Below the pieces are notes generated by a model that worked only from the letters and a program-made list of their open reading frames with translations, ran no database searches and was not told where the DNA came from. From PFJX01 sp031426815 (GTDB lineage: Bacteria; Pseudomonadota; Gammaproteobacteria; Burkholderiales; Thiobacillaceae), in contig JASJPG010000014.1 in the NCBI GenBank assembly GCA_031426815.1, positions 23,515-87,514 of the forward strand: 64,000 bases of DNA, given 5' to 3'. Within the stretch, counting starts at the first letter, position 1. The number at the start of each line of letters is the position of its first letter. Below, piece by piece: positions 25,049-34,514 of this stretch. Both the position numbers and the translations under genes were made by a program.

Positions 25049-27004
25049 TCAGCCCCGACCTTTTTCAAACCACTTCAGCAAGGTTTCGTAAAGCACTTCC
25101 GGCATGACCGGCTTGGGAATAAAGTCATTCATCCCCGCCTCGAAGCACTGATCTTTGTTCTCGGCGAAGGCATTCGCTGTCATCGCCAGGATGGGAATCG
25201 CCGCGCATCCTGGTATTTGCCGGATTTGTCGGGTCGCATCCAGGCCGTCCAGCACCGGCATCTGCATGTCCATCAGGATTACGTCGTAACGGCCTGATCC
25301 GGCTTTCTCCACGACTTGCCGGCCGTCCTCGGCTAGATCGACCTGAAGTCCAACATCTTCCAGCAGCATCAAGCCAACTTCCCGGTTGATCGGTTCGTCT
25401 TCCGCCAGCAGGATGCGCTTGCCGGCATGATCGCGCTGAATCACCTGATCAGCTTCTTCATCTCCGGCCTTGGCGAGTTCCTCGACAGACTGCTCGGCCT
25501 TCCAGAGAACCGCCGTGAACCAGAAAGTGCTGCCCAGGCCCGGCGAGCTGTCGACCCCGACTTCGCCGCCCATCATCTCGGCAATCCGCCGGGTGATGGC
25601 CAGCCCCAGACCGGTGCCGCCGAACTTGCGGGTGGTTGAATTGTCGACCTGCTCAAAGGCCGCGAACAGCCTTGCCTGCTGTTCCGCTGTCAGGCCGATG
25701 CCGGTATCGCTGACCTCGAAGCGCAACAGGTAACCGGCCTCTGTTTCCTCCAGGACGCGGCCCGCGAGGGTGATGTCGCCGCGTTCGGTGAATTTGAGCG
25801 CATTGCCCAGGTAATTGACCAGCGCCTGTGACAAACGCGTGGCGTCGCCGCGCAGCGCCTGCGGCAGCCCGGAAATCTTGATGTGGAGGTGCAGTCCCTT
25901 CGCCGCCACCGCGTCACCGAAGACCGCGTGGATATCGCGCACCAAGTCGGCCAGAACGAAGTCGGCCTGTTCCAGCACCAGTTTGCCCGCCTCGATCTTG
26001 GACAAGTCGAGGATGTCGTTGAGGATGCCGAGCAGGTGCTTTCCCGAGGCGGCGATTTTGCCCAGCCGTTGGCTCTGCTCCGGCGTTACGCGGTCGCGCT
26101 GGAGCAGATAAGTCATGCCGAGAATGCCGTTCATCGGCGTCCTGATCTCGTGGCTCATGTTGGCCAGGAAGGCACTTTTTGCCACATTGGCCGACTCTGC
26201 TACAGCTTTGGCGTCGACCAACTCGCGCGTCCGCTCTGCCACACGGGCTTCAAGCTGCTCGTAGGCAGACTTGAGCGCGATCAGCGACTTGTCCCGTTCG
26301 GCGATAGCGCCCGCCATGCGTTCCTGCATGTCGTCCAGGGCGACCACAACCCGGTCGAGTTCGTCGCCCGCTACCCCGTGTGATTCCTTCCCCTGCAATA
26401 CCAAAGGTTGATGCGTGCTGTAGGAGACGAGCGAAGCCGAATAACTAGCGATCCAGCGCAAGTGCCCACCCACCAGCCGGTCGAACAGGAATAGGATAAA
26501 CAGCGAAACCAAAAAAGTCTTGATTCCCTGGGACACCAGAATGACAAGAATTTTGTCCTTCAGGTTTTGGTATGCGCTGTCCAGATTGGCAACCGTAATC
26601 ACTTTTCCGAGCGGCACTGTCTTTTCGCGATGGATATAGGACAGTGCAAAATCATTGGAAATGATGCCGCTGGTGCGCGGTTTGCCGACAGCCAACACAA
26701 GCGTGCCATCGTTTTCGATAACCTCGATGCGCTGCATATCGGGCAGGCGCATGATGCCCTCAAGCTGTATCTGCAGGTCTTTCTCGCTACTCACCCAGCG
26801 ACTGCTAGACAGGCTGTTGGCATAGCTGTCGCTGATCTGCTCCAGTCGGGCCGCGATGCCGCTGACGTCGTGGTGGTAGTCCAGTGTTAATTGCAGCGCG
26901 GTGGATACCAACGTCACCACCGAACTGAACAGGAGAATGTAAAACGCCAGACGCCGCCCAATGCTTGTTTTTAGCGCGTCCCGAAATCTATTCAAGAAAG
27001 GCAT
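25049..27004 (-). CDS. Hybrid sensor histidine kinase
   Basis: 651 residues. Two transmembrane helices (about 16-38 and 165-185) flank a periplasmic domain of ~125 residues. A HAMP-like and coiled-coil linker leads to a HisKA domain with phospho-acceptor His in NMSHEIRTPMNG (about 288), an ATPase domain (NALKFTERG, DTGIGL, GGTGLGLAI) and a C-terminal receiver with Asp in ILMDMQMPVLDG. No Hpt domain is present, so the phosphate must go to a separate partner. A periplasmic binding protein gene sits just upstream on the same strand and may supply the ligand signal. Confidence 0.9.
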   Translation of the reverse strand: MPFLNRFRDALKTSIGRRLAFYILLFSSVVTLVSTALQLTLDYHHDVSGIAARLEQISDSYANSLSSSRWVSSEKDLQIQLEGIMRLPDMQRIEVIENDGTLVLAVGKPRTSGIISNDFALSYIHREKTVPLGKVITVANLDSAYQNLKDKILVILVSQGIKTFLVSLFILFLFDRLVGGHLRWIASYSASLVSYSTHQPLVLQGKESHGVAGDELDRVVVALDDMQERMAGAIAERDKSLIALKSAYEQLEARVAERTRELVDAKAVAESANVAKSAFLANMSHEIRTPMNGILGMTYLLQRDRVTPEQSQRLGKIAASGKHLLGILNDILDLSKIEAGKLVLEQADFVLADLVRDIHAVFGDAVAAKGLHLHIKISGLPQALRGDATRLSQALVNYLGNALKFTERGDITLAGRVLEETEAGYLLRFEVSDTGIGLTAEQQARLFAAFEQVDNSTTRKFGGTGLGLAITRRIAEMMGGEVGVDSSPGLGSTFWFTAVLWKAEQSVEELAKAGDEEADQVIQRDHAGKRILLAEDEPINREVGLMLLEDVGLQVDLAEDGRQVVEKAGSGRYDVILMDMQMPVLDGLDATRQIRQIPGCAAIPILAMTANAFAENKDQCFEAGMNDFIPKPVMPEVLYETLLKWFEKGRG

Positions 27005-27094
27005 TTAGCAAGGACGATCAGATCGATGATGGCAAGCCATCTGGCCGCAATTGGCCATGTCTTTGGCAGTCCCATGAAGTCCGACGGCTGTTAG

Positions 27095-27823
27095 TTAGTC
27101 TGACCGATATCGGTCAAGTACCTGAGTTTGCAGCTTCTGGAGAGTGCCGTCCTGCCGCATTTTTCGAATGGCCTCAGTCAACTTCGGCACCAGCGCGGCA
27201 TGCTTCTTATTGAGATACAAATACCAATCTACCTGGAGCAGGGCCGGATTCAAGACCTGGATCGTGCGCAATCCCATGTCCTTGATGACCTGCTTGCTCA
27301 TCATTTCCTCGGCCACCGCAAGATCGACACGTCCTTTGTCGAGCATGTCGAACAACTGTTCAAAGGTTTCGAGTTTAAGCAGGGAGTGCGTGCCAATAAC
27401 GGTCCGTTCGACGATTTTCCATCCGGTCAGGATAGCGACATCGTAGGGCTTCAGACTATCTGCACCCGTGACCACAAAATTCGCATAGCGAGAAAATACC
27501 TTGATCTGGGCACTCATGAGCAGTTCAGGAACACGCACCAGATTGGGATAAATCTTGTCCAGCCCGGCGACACGGCAGACATCGCCATCGTCGATCCCGT
27601 CGTTGGCGTTGACCAGAGCACGCTCGCCTGACAAGGGTTGAATCACGAAATTCAGTCCGGTACGCTCGCCTAGTTCCCTGTAAACCAGATCAAGATAGCC
27701 GATCTTGTCCGGAGAGGTAACGGGAGCGAGATAGGCCGTGTTAAGTACCAATGTTTGCGCCGCATAGGCGGGCGCAAAAGACAGTAGGCTGGCGACTAAC
27801 AACAGCAGTCGATAGAGTTTCAT
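27095..27823 (-). CDS. Periplasmic solute-binding protein (SBP_bac_3-like)
   Basis: 242 residues with a signal peptide (MKLYRLLLLVASLLSF, cleavage near AYA) and the family 3 binding-protein pattern (LVYRELGERTGL, then a GRVDLAVAEE segment in the second lobe and a C-terminal KLTEAIRKMRQDGTLQKL helix). No ABC permease or ATPase genes are nearby, while a hybrid histidine kinase follows 90 bp downstream on the same strand. This suggests a sensory co-receptor rather than an uptake component. ATG 27823 is chosen because the signal peptide starts there. Confidence 0.8.
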   Translation of the reverse strand: MKLYRLLLLVASLLSFAPAYAAQTLVLNTAYLAPVTSPDKIGYLDLVYRELGERTGLNFVIQPLSGERALVNANDGIDDGDVCRVAGLDKIYPNLVRVPELLMSAQIKVFSRYANFVVTGADSLKPYDVAILTGWKIVERTVIGTHSLLKLETFEQLFDMLDKGRVDLAVAEEMMSKQVIKDMGLRTIQVLNPALLQVDWYLYLNKKHAALVPKLTEAIRKMRQDGTLQKLQTQVLDRYRSD

Positions 27824-27853
27824 ATGCTCTCTCAGAGACAAACGACTGAAACG

Positions 27854-28093
27854 CTAGACTGCCACGGATTCGAGCACCAGACCGGCATCCAGCATAGAAC
27901 TCCCGTATCTTGGCCAGGGGAACCAGTGCGGATACACGCTGCCATGGCAAATGCTGAGGCGCTCGGCGGCAACGGCGGCTTTCGGTACAAGCGCCAACAA
28001 CAATGCCAGCGCTCCGATGCCCAGCAGCCGCCCGCAGGCTGAACCCAGGGCGAGCGCGGCAGGAGGCCGCGTACAGTCCATCGACTTCGACAT
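27854..28093 (-). CDS. Short exported protein or binding-protein remnant
   Basis: 79 residues with a convincing signal peptide (hydrophobic LLGIGALALLLALVP, cleavage near AVA) and AAGGGA 8 nt before ATG 28093. Only about 36 mature residues follow (start ERLSICHGSVYPHW), resembling the beginning of a periplasmic binding protein rather than a complete domain. It lies just upstream of the solute-binding protein gene in the same direction and may be a truncated paralogue. It could also be non-functional. Confidence 0.4.
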   Translation of the reverse strand: MSKSMDCTRPPAALALGSACGRLLGIGALALLLALVPKAAVAAERLSICHGSVYPHWFPWPRYGSSMLDAGLVLESVAV

Positions 28094-28609
28094 GGCGGTT
28101 TCCCTTCTGGAGGTCTTAGCGGCCAGAGTATGAGCGCCGGTGCGCCACTAAACCTAGTAAAATCACGTTAAAACATGATGTTAGGTGTGACACTTAGGGA
28201 GCTGGCTTAAGTATGGGACTTTTTCCTAGGTAAACAACACTGCGAGACCGGTTTCTGGCGGACATTGAAGCGGTGACGCTGTGGACCGACTTGGTTGCGG
28301 CGATTGAACCGCACTATCCAAGGGTGAAGGTCGCGGCAGGGCGCGTGCAGTGACTGTTCGAGTCGACGAACTCCTGGCGCAGCATCTTCTTCAAGGGTCG
28401 GCCGGTTGCATCCAGGATCTGCCGTAATTCGGTCTCCTGCGAGGGGAGCACCAGCCCGTCCGTAGTGGGTGCGCCGATTTGAAGTGCAAGCGGTCATTCG
28501 AGACGATTTCCACGCAGATGACTGGTGAAGTACCCCTTCCGGCCGTTGGCGGCAGAGAATCTCAATGACCGCAGTGACCGAACAACCGCCCATCGCAAGC
28601 AGTTGGCGA
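28094..28609. other. Decayed intergenic DNA
   Basis: About 515 bases with no intact gene. It contains the IS5-like fragment annotated separately. An open minus-strand frame across 28207-28653 has no recognisable features, and part of it overlaps the ATPase gene end. Confidence 0.45.
28240..28353 (+). pseudogene. Remnant of an IS5-family transposase N-terminus
   Basis: Translation from CTG 28240 gives LRDRFLADIEAVTLW followed by TDLVAAIEPHYPRVK and ends at a TGA. This resembles the N-terminal region of IS5-type transposases (FL-ADM-x-x-VVPW-x-x-L-x-x-x-IEPHYP). The rest of the transposase and both element ends are missing. Confidence 0.6.
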
Positions 28610-31303
28610 TCAACCCGATCTGAACAGGCGTGCGCCCAGCTTGCGCGCTTCATCCAGCAACAACACGCTGGACGCCACCATTGCGGCTTTCAGCCAGTCT
28701 TCCAGCGTCAGCGCAGTGGTGCCGAACAGAAGTTGCGCCGGCGCCCAGTGCACCACCACAACCTGCATCGCCAGCACGCCGGCCAGCGCCAGCCACAATT
28801 TGCCGTTCTTCAGAAACAGCGTGTTGAAGGCCGTATCGTGTTCGTTGCGCGCGTTGAATACATTGAAGAACTGGAACAGCACGAAGGTGGTGAAGGCCAG
28901 GGTCAGCGCATAGGTCTTTCCGTACGCCGCCAAAGCGTCCTGGAACAGCCACAAGGTGCCGGCCATCATGGTGACGCCGTACAGCGCCAGCCGGCCCAGA
29001 CGCTGCAGCGTCAGAATTTCGGCGGACTGCACGCGCGGCGTTTCGCGCATGATGCCGGGTCGCGCCGGCTCGACGCCCAGCGTCATCGCCGGCGGACCGT
29101 CCATGATGATGTTGATCCAGAGCAGTTGAATGGCGGTGAACGGCGCCGGCAGGCCGGCCAGGGTGGCGGCGAGCACGGTGAGGATGGCACCGATGTTGGT
29201 GGACAACTGGAAGCGGACGAACTTGACGATGTTGTCGAACACGACGCGGCCTTCTTCGATGGCGCGCACGATGGTGGCGAAGTTGTCGTCGGTGAGCACC
29301 ATGCTGGCTGCTTCCCGCGTCACCGCAGTACCGGTGATGCCCATCGCAATGCCGATGTTGGCGGCTTTCAGGGCCGGTGCATCGTTGACGCCGTCGCCGG
29401 TCATGGCAACGACATGGCCGTCGCGCTTCAAGGCTTTGACGATGCGTACCTTGTGCGCCGGGGACACCCGTGCAAACACGCTGATGGCATTGATCCGCTG
29501 CGCCAGCGCGGCATCGTCCAGCGCATCCAGTTCGGCGCCGCTGATCACTTCGCCGGCCGGGTTGCCGGACGCTGCGATCAAGCCGAGTTCACGGCCGATC
29601 GCGGCAGCGGTGGCCTTGTGATCGCCGGTAATCATTTTCACGGCGATGCCGGCCTGCTGGCAGCGGCGTATCGCTTCGGCTGCCTCGGGGCGCGGCGGGT
29701 CGAGCAGGCCGGCCAGGCCGAGAAAGGTCCAGCCGGAAACCCAGACGCCGAGGTCGCCGGCCGGATCGAATTCGCGCGCCAGGATGATGCGGCGGGCAAC
29801 CGCCAGCACGCGCAGGGTCAGATCGGCCATGCGCTCGTTTTCCGCCTCGACTGCGGCGCGGGTGGCGGCATCGAGTTCGCGCTCGCCCGCCTCCGCCAGC
29901 CAATGCGAGGAATGCGCCAGCAGGATGCCGGGCGCGCCCTTGATGAACATCTCGACGTATTCGCCGGCATGGTGAAACGTGGCCATGAACTTGTGCACCG
30001 AATCGAACGGAATTTCCGCGATGCGCGGCGCCCGTTCCTGTTCCGCTTCCGGCGACAACCCGCCCTTCTGCGCCAGCACCCAGAGCGCGCCTTCGGTGGG
30101 ATCGCCGATCAGTTCGCCTTCTGCGTTTTCGTTGTGGACCTGCGAGTCGGTGCACAGCGCCATCGGCAACAAATATGGACGCAAATCGGGCGCGTCCTGC
30201 AGTTCGATGTTGCCGTTCGCCAAGTAGCCCTCGCCGCTGACCTGGAACGCCGTGCCGCCGAACCATCCGGCGCGCGCGGTCATCTGGTTCAGCGTCAGCG
30301 TGCCGGTCTTGTCGGTACAGATCACCGTGGTCGAGCCGAGCGTTTCCACTGCAGCCAGTTTCTTCAGGATCGCCCGGTTCTGCGCCATACGCCACATGCC
30401 GATGGCCAGCGTCACCGTCACCACGGCCGGCAACCCTTCCGGGATCGCCGCAACGGCAAGGGCGATGGCCGTCATCGCCGATTCGATCCAGGGCAGGCCG
30501 CGCGCCAGATCGAGGCTGAAGATCACCATCACGACGATACCGGCAATCGCGGCCAGCTTCTTGCCCAAGGTGTCGAGCTGCTTCTGCAGCGGCGTCTCGG
30601 ATTCTTCGCTGCTGGCAATCATGCCGGCCAGCTTGCCCATTTCGGTCGCCATACCGGTTGCCGTGACCAGCAACTCGGCGCGGCCGCGCGTCGCCACCGT
30701 GTTCATGTAAAGCAGATTGATACGGTCGCCCAGCGGCAAGTCTTCGGTGTCCAGCGCCTGCGTGCACTTGCCGACGGCTTGCGACTCGCCGGTCAGCGCC
30801 GCCTCGATCACCTCCAGGTTGTGTGCCGCGAGCAGACGGCCGTCGGCGGGAATACGGTCGCCCGCTTCGAGCAACACGATGTCGCCCGGCACCAGGCGAC
30901 TAGCCTCCGTCTCCACCACGCGGCCGTCGCGGCGCACGCGTGCCAGCGCCGCCAGCATGCCCTTCAATGCCGCCAGCGTGCGTTCGGCGCGATGCTCCTG
31001 ATAGAACCCCAGGCTGGCGTTGAGCAGCACGACGCCGAGGATCACGAAGGTATCCTTCAGATCGCCGATGGCCCAGGCCAGCACCGCCGCGAACAGCAGC
31101 ACGATGACCAGGATGTTGCTGAACTGATCGAGGAACTTGCGCCAGACCGGTCGCGCTTTCGTCTCGGCCAGGCGATTCTCGCCATGCTGCTGGAGCCGGC
31201 CGCTGGCTTCGGCAGCGGACAAGCCGCGCGCCGTATCGACGCTCAGCGCGGCGGCGACGGCGACGCCGGTCAGGGTATGCCAGGCGCGAGATTCCTCATT
31301 CAC
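28610..31303 (-). CDS. Cation-translocating P-type ATPase
   Basis: 897 residues of the P2-type (calcium/PMR1-like) family: N-terminal cation ATPase region, an actuator domain, PEGLP in transmembrane helix 4, phosphorylation motif DKTGTLT, MTGDGVNDAPALK hinge and four further C-terminal helices with QLLWINIIMDG. It pumps cations across the inner membrane; Ca2+, Mg2+ or others are possible. The GTG start at 31303 overlaps the stop of the AI-2E permease gene (GTGA), so the two are coupled. The large open frame on the opposite strand is a GC-codon artefact. Confidence 0.93.
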   Translation of the reverse strand: MNEESRAWHTLTGVAVAAALSVDTARGLSAAEASGRLQQHGENRLAETKARPVWRKFLDQFSNILVIVLLFAAVLAWAIGDLKDTFVILGVVLLNASLGFYQEHRAERTLAALKGMLAALARVRRDGRVVETEASRLVPGDIVLLEAGDRIPADGRLLAAHNLEVIEAALTGESQAVGKCTQALDTEDLPLGDRINLLYMNTVATRGRAELLVTATGMATEMGKLAGMIASSEESETPLQKQLDTLGKKLAAIAGIVVMVIFSLDLARGLPWIESAMTAIALAVAAIPEGLPAVVTVTLAIGMWRMAQNRAILKKLAAVETLGSTTVICTDKTGTLTLNQMTARAGWFGGTAFQVSGEGYLANGNIELQDAPDLRPYLLPMALCTDSQVHNENAEGELIGDPTEGALWVLAQKGGLSPEAEQERAPRIAEIPFDSVHKFMATFHHAGEYVEMFIKGAPGILLAHSSHWLAEAGERELDAATRAAVEAENERMADLTLRVLAVARRIILAREFDPAGDLGVWVSGWTFLGLAGLLDPPRPEAAEAIRRCQQAGIAVKMITGDHKATAAAIGRELGLIAASGNPAGEVISGAELDALDDAALAQRINAISVFARVSPAHKVRIVKALKRDGHVVAMTGDGVNDAPALKAANIGIAMGITGTAVTREAASMVLTDDNFATIVRAIEEGRVVFDNIVKFVRFQLSTNIGAILTVLAATLAGLPAPFTAIQLLWINIIMDGPPAMTLGVEPARPGIMRETPRVQSAEILTLQRLGRLALYGVTMMAGTLWLFQDALAAYGKTYALTLAFTTFVLFQFFNVFNARNEHDTAFNTLFLKNGKLWLALAGVLAMQVVVVHWAPAQLLFGTTALTLEDWLKAAMVASSVLLLDEARKLGARLFRSG

Positions 31304-32361
31304 GCCGCACCCGCCTCTGCATCCAGATGCGCCGTCCATTCGCGCCAGATCGCCCAGGCCACGGCCAGAACGATGGGACCGGCGAACAGGCCGACCAGGC
31401 CGAAGGCGAGAATGCCGCCGAGCACGCCGAACAGCACGAGCAGGAACGGAATCGTGCTGACGCTGCTGATGAACAGCGGCCGCACGACGTTGTCGATCTG
31501 GCTGACCACCGCCGCGCCCCAGATCCAGACGCCGATGGCGGCGCCGGTTTCGCCCTGGAACAACAACCAGGCGCCGGCGCCGCCCCAGGCCAGCGGCGTG
31601 CCGAACGGAATCAACGCGAACAGCGCGGTAATCACGCCCAGCGTGACCGGCGACCCGAGACCGGCAACCCAATAACCGACGCCGGCGAAAACGCCTTGCA
31701 CCAGCGCGGTCAGCAGCACGCCATAGACCACGGCGCGGGTGGTGGAACCGACTGCGGCGATGTAGCCATGCGCACTTTCGCCGATGAAACGGGCGAGGAC
31801 ATGGCGCAGTTCGACCAGGATGCGTGCGCCGTCGCGATAAAAGAAAAACAGGATCACCAGCACCAGAATCAGCTTGACCAGATTCCGCCCGACGCCGCCG
31901 GCGAAGGCGGCCGCATCGAAGGCATGCGTCACGACCCAGGCCTTGGCGGCATCGATCGCGCCTTGCGGATCGGACAACAGCAAGGCGCGCTGTTCGAGCA
32001 GCCAATCGCCCAGCCAGGGCAAGTTGGACAATGCTTCCGGCACGGCCGGAGGACGCGCCACGAAGACTTGAATACCGCGATAGACCGCGCCGACTTCCTG
32101 CTGCGCCAGCCAGGCCAGCCAGAGCAGCGGCGCGAACAGGGTCAATGCCGCGGCCAGGGTAGCCAGGCTGGCGGCCAGGGTATCGCGGTTGCCGCAAACC
32201 TTGCGGATCCACTGCGCCGCCGGCCAGGAGGCGTAAGCCAGCACGCCGGCCCAGGCCAGCGGCACCAGGAACGGCGTCAGCACCCAGGCCGCCAGAATGC
32301 ACAGACCAGTCAGCGCCAGCAAAGGCGCCAGGCGACGGCTGAGCGGCGACGCCCCGGACAC
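31300..32361 (-). CDS. AI-2E family membrane permease
   Basis: 353 residues with about eight transmembrane helices and the family pattern (LVILFFFYRDGARI in the centre, ALFALIPFGTPLAWGGAG, and a C-terminal GLVGLFAGPIVLAV). GTG 32361 is chosen because AAGGAG lies 5 nt before it; the open frame upstream overlaps the yqhA coding region. Family members have been linked to export of autoinducer-2 or to Na+(Li+)/H+ antiport; the nearby NhaR-type regulator makes ion homeostasis attractive here, as inference. It is the middle gene of a three-gene operon. Confidence 0.88.
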   Translation of the reverse strand: MSGASPLSRRLAPLLALTGLCILAAWVLTPFLVPLAWAGVLAYASWPAAQWIRKVCGNRDTLAASLATLAAALTLFAPLLWLAWLAQQEVGAVYRGIQVFVARPPAVPEALSNLPWLGDWLLEQRALLLSDPQGAIDAAKAWVVTHAFDAAAFAGGVGRNLVKLILVLVILFFFYRDGARILVELRHVLARFIGESAHGYIAAVGSTTRAVVYGVLLTALVQGVFAGVGYWVAGLGSPVTLGVITALFALIPFGTPLAWGGAGAWLLFQGETGAAIGVWIWGAAVVSQIDNVVRPLFISSVSTIPFLLVLFGVLGGILAFGLVGLFAGPIVLAVAWAIWREWTAHLDAEAGAA

Positions 32362-32363
32362 GC

Positions 32364-32903
32364 CTACTCCTTGGCCTCCGCGTGATCGTCCGGCGCCGCG
32401 CCGTGGTGACCGCCGGAGAGGCGGTCCATCAACGCGAACATCACGCCGGAGAACACCAGGGTCAGATGGATGATCACCACCCACATCAAATCGTGCTCGC
32501 TATGCTGGCCGACATTGACGAAGTACTTGAGCAGTTCGATCCCGGAAATGGCGACGATGGAGCCGATCAATTTGAGTTTCAGGTCGGAGAAGCTGACATG
32601 TCCCATCCAGTCGGGTCGATCTTCGTGGTCGTGCGTGTCGATCTTGGAAATGAAGTTCTCGTAGCCGGCGAAGATGATGATCAGCAACAGATTGGCGACC
32701 AGCGTGATATCGACCAGCGTCAGGATAGAGATCATCGCCTCGCCGCTGCTGCCTTCGAATACCACCGGCAAGGCCGAGATGAAGGCTTTGGTGAACTTCA
32801 CCAGCAATAGGCCGATGCCGGCGATCAGGCCGAGATAGAACGGCGCCAGCAACCAGCGACTGCCGAAAATGAATACTTCAAGACCGTGTTCAACGCGTTT
32901 CAT
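32364..32903 (-). CDS. YqhA/UPF0114 family membrane protein
   Basis: 179 residues with three to four transmembrane helices (about 15-37, 62-82, 105-125, 140-160) and the family motifs VANLLLIIIFAGYENF and a short acidic/His-rich loop. The C-terminus is His/Asp-rich (HHGAAPDDH). The biochemical role of the family is not established. It is the first gene of the operon with the AI-2E permease and P-type ATPase and is divergent from the LysR-type regulator gene across 97 bp. Confidence 0.87.
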   Translation of the reverse strand: MKRVEHGLEVFIFGSRWLLAPFYLGLIAGIGLLLVKFTKAFISALPVVFEGSSGEAMISILTLVDITLVANLLLIIIFAGYENFISKIDTHDHEDRPDWMGHVSFSDLKLKLIGSIVAISGIELLKYFVNVGQHSEHDLMWVVIIHLTLVFSGVMFALMDRLSGGHHGAAPDDHAEAKE

Positions 32904-33000
32904 GGGTTTCCTATTGATTGAGTAAAAATTGATGTACTGCGGGTGGCATGATTATCCAATAGCGTTACCGGATTGATGGTGTTTCCTCAAAGGCTCAATC

Positions 33001-33894
33001 GTGAACTACAAACATCTGCATTATTTCTGGATGGTCGCCCGCACCGGCAGCGTCGCACGCGCCAGCGAACGGCTGCATCTGACTCCGCAAACGCTGAGCG
33101 GCCAGATCAAGCTGCTGGAAGATGCGCTCGACACGCCGCTGTTTCAACCCGCCGGGCGCGGCCTGAGCATGACCGAAGCGGGCCGGCTGGCCTTGCGCTA
33201 CGCCGATGAGATTTTCACGCTCGGCGATGAAATGAAGAGCGCCCTGCGCACCCGCCAGGCACGCGCGCAGCCCTTGCTGATCGGCCTTTCCGACGCGGTG
33301 CCGAAAACCATCGCGCACCGCCTGTTGGCGCCGGCGACGCGACTGGAAGACCCGGTGCGGCTGATCTGCCGCGAGGACAAGCTCGACCGCCTGCTCGGCG
33401 AACTCGCGGTGAACCGGCTCGACATGGTGCTGGCCGACCGGCCGTTGCCGGCCGAAATGCATGTGCGCGGCTACAACCACCGGCTGCTGGAAAGCGAACT
33501 CGCATTCTTTGCCGCGCCCGCGCTGCTCGCCGCCTGTCCGGCGCCGTTTCCGCACTGCCTGGATGCGGCGCCGCTGCTGCTGCCGGGCGACGACGCCACC
33601 GCGCGCGTGCTGATCGAACGCTGGCTGGAAGCCGCCCGCCTGTCGCCGCGTATCGTCGGCGAATTCGACGACAGCGCGCTGATGAAGGCGTTCGGCCAGG
33701 GCGGCGCGGGCTTCTTCGTGGCACCGTCGATCATCGCGCAGGAAATCGAAGCGCAATATCACGTAATACTGGTCGGACGCGCCGAGGGAGTGCGCGAGAC
33801 CTTCTACGCGATCACGGCGGAACGCCAGATCGCGCATGCCGCATTGCGCGCAGTGACGGAAGCGGCGCGCGACGCGGTGTTTGCCGACACTTGA
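33001..33894 (+). CDS. nhaR: LysR-family regulator, NhaR-like
   Basis: 297 residues. The N-terminal winged helix (NYKHLHYFWMVARTGSVARA, then LTPQTLSGQIKLLE) has the form specific to NhaR-type regulators, and the C-terminal effector domain is of matching length. The GTG start has weak support from the upstream sequence. NhaR activates Na+/H+ antiporter and other genes in enterobacteria. Here it is divergent from yqhA-AI-2E-ATPase, its likely target operon. A palindromic GC-rich hairpin follows the stop. Confidence 0.85.
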   Translation: MNYKHLHYFWMVARTGSVARASERLHLTPQTLSGQIKLLEDALDTPLFQPAGRGLSMTEAGRLALRYADEIFTLGDEMKSALRTRQARAQPLLIGLSDAVPKTIAHRLLAPATRLEDPVRLICREDKLDRLLGELAVNRLDMVLADRPLPAEMHVRGYNHRLLESELAFFAAPALLAACPAPFPHCLDAAPLLLPGDDATARVLIERWLEAARLSPRIVGEFDDSALMKAFGQGGAGFFVAPSIIAQEIEAQYHVILVGRAEGVRETFYAITAERQIAHAALRAVTEAARDAVFADT

Positions 33895-33897
33895 TAG

Positions 33898-33940
33898 GTC
33901 GGGCGCCACGCGGGCCGGCGAGACGTCGGCGCTCCCGACG
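33898..33940. terminator. Hairpin between convergent genes
   Basis: GTCGGGCGCC at 33899 pairs with GGCGCTCCCGAC ending at 33940 (one bulge). It lies between the convergent nhaR-like and yceI genes; no T run follows, so rho-independent action is uncertain. Confidence 0.45.
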
Positions 33941-33941
33941 T

Positions 33942-34505
33942 TCAGTTGTCCTTGAACCCTTCCACCTCGATGGCGAGTTTCACTTCGTCGCCGATCAGCG
34001 GAATCGCGTAATTCATGCCGAAATCGGAGCGTTTGATGACGGCATGCACATCGGCGCCGCACAACGGCCGCCGCGTCAGAAATTGCAGGGTGCAGGCGTA
34101 GTCGCGGATTTCCAGCGTAACCGGCTTGGTCACGCCGAGCAGGGTCAGGTTGCCGGTCGCCGACACCGGCTTCGCGTCTTTGAATTCGACGCTGTTCGAC
34201 TGGAACAGGATTTCCGGGAATTGCGCGGTACGGAAGAAATTGGCGCCGAGCAGTTTCTGGTTCAGCCCATCGTGGCCGCTATCGCCGGAAGCGGCGTCAA
34301 TCCGCACTTCGATGCTGCCGGCCTGCTTTTCCGCATCGAGCATGACCTTGCCCTGGCTGCGATTGAATTTGCCGCGCAGCGTCGAGACGCCCTGGTGGCG
34401 GATCTCGAAGCTCGGATAGGTATGGCCGGGGTCGAGCGTGAACGTCTCGGCGGCCCAGGCTGAAGAGATACACAGGCAGATTGGCAGCGCGGCAAGGTAT
34501 TTCAT
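33942..34505 (-). CDS. YceI-family periplasmic protein
   Basis: 187 residues with a signal peptide (cleavage near AWA) and the YceI lipocalin-like fold (TFTLDPGHTYPSFEIRHQG, RGKFNRSQG, FFRTAQFPEILFQS, GNLTLLGVTKPVTLEI, DFGMNYAIPLIGDEV). YceI proteins bind long isoprenoid chains in a beta barrel. Two Cys lie in the YACTLQFLTRRPLCGA loop. It is the distal gene after another yceI and a cytochrome b gene, a common association for YceI proteins. Confidence 0.93.
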   Translation of the reverse strand: MKYLAALPICLCISSAWAAETFTLDPGHTYPSFEIRHQGVSTLRGKFNRSQGKVMLDAEKQAGSIEVRIDAASGDSGHDGLNQKLLGANFFRTAQFPEILFQSNSVEFKDAKPVSATGNLTLLGVTKPVTLEIRDYACTLQFLTRRPLCGADVHAVIKRSDFGMNYAIPLIGDEVKLAIEVEGFKDN

Positions 34506-34514
34506 GTTTGCACC

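Noticed and set aside
28565..31675. Open frame of over 1000 codons on the plus strand opposite the P-type ATPase
   Set aside because: Composition bias of an antisense frame; it crosses the boundary of two minus-strand genes with conserved motifs.
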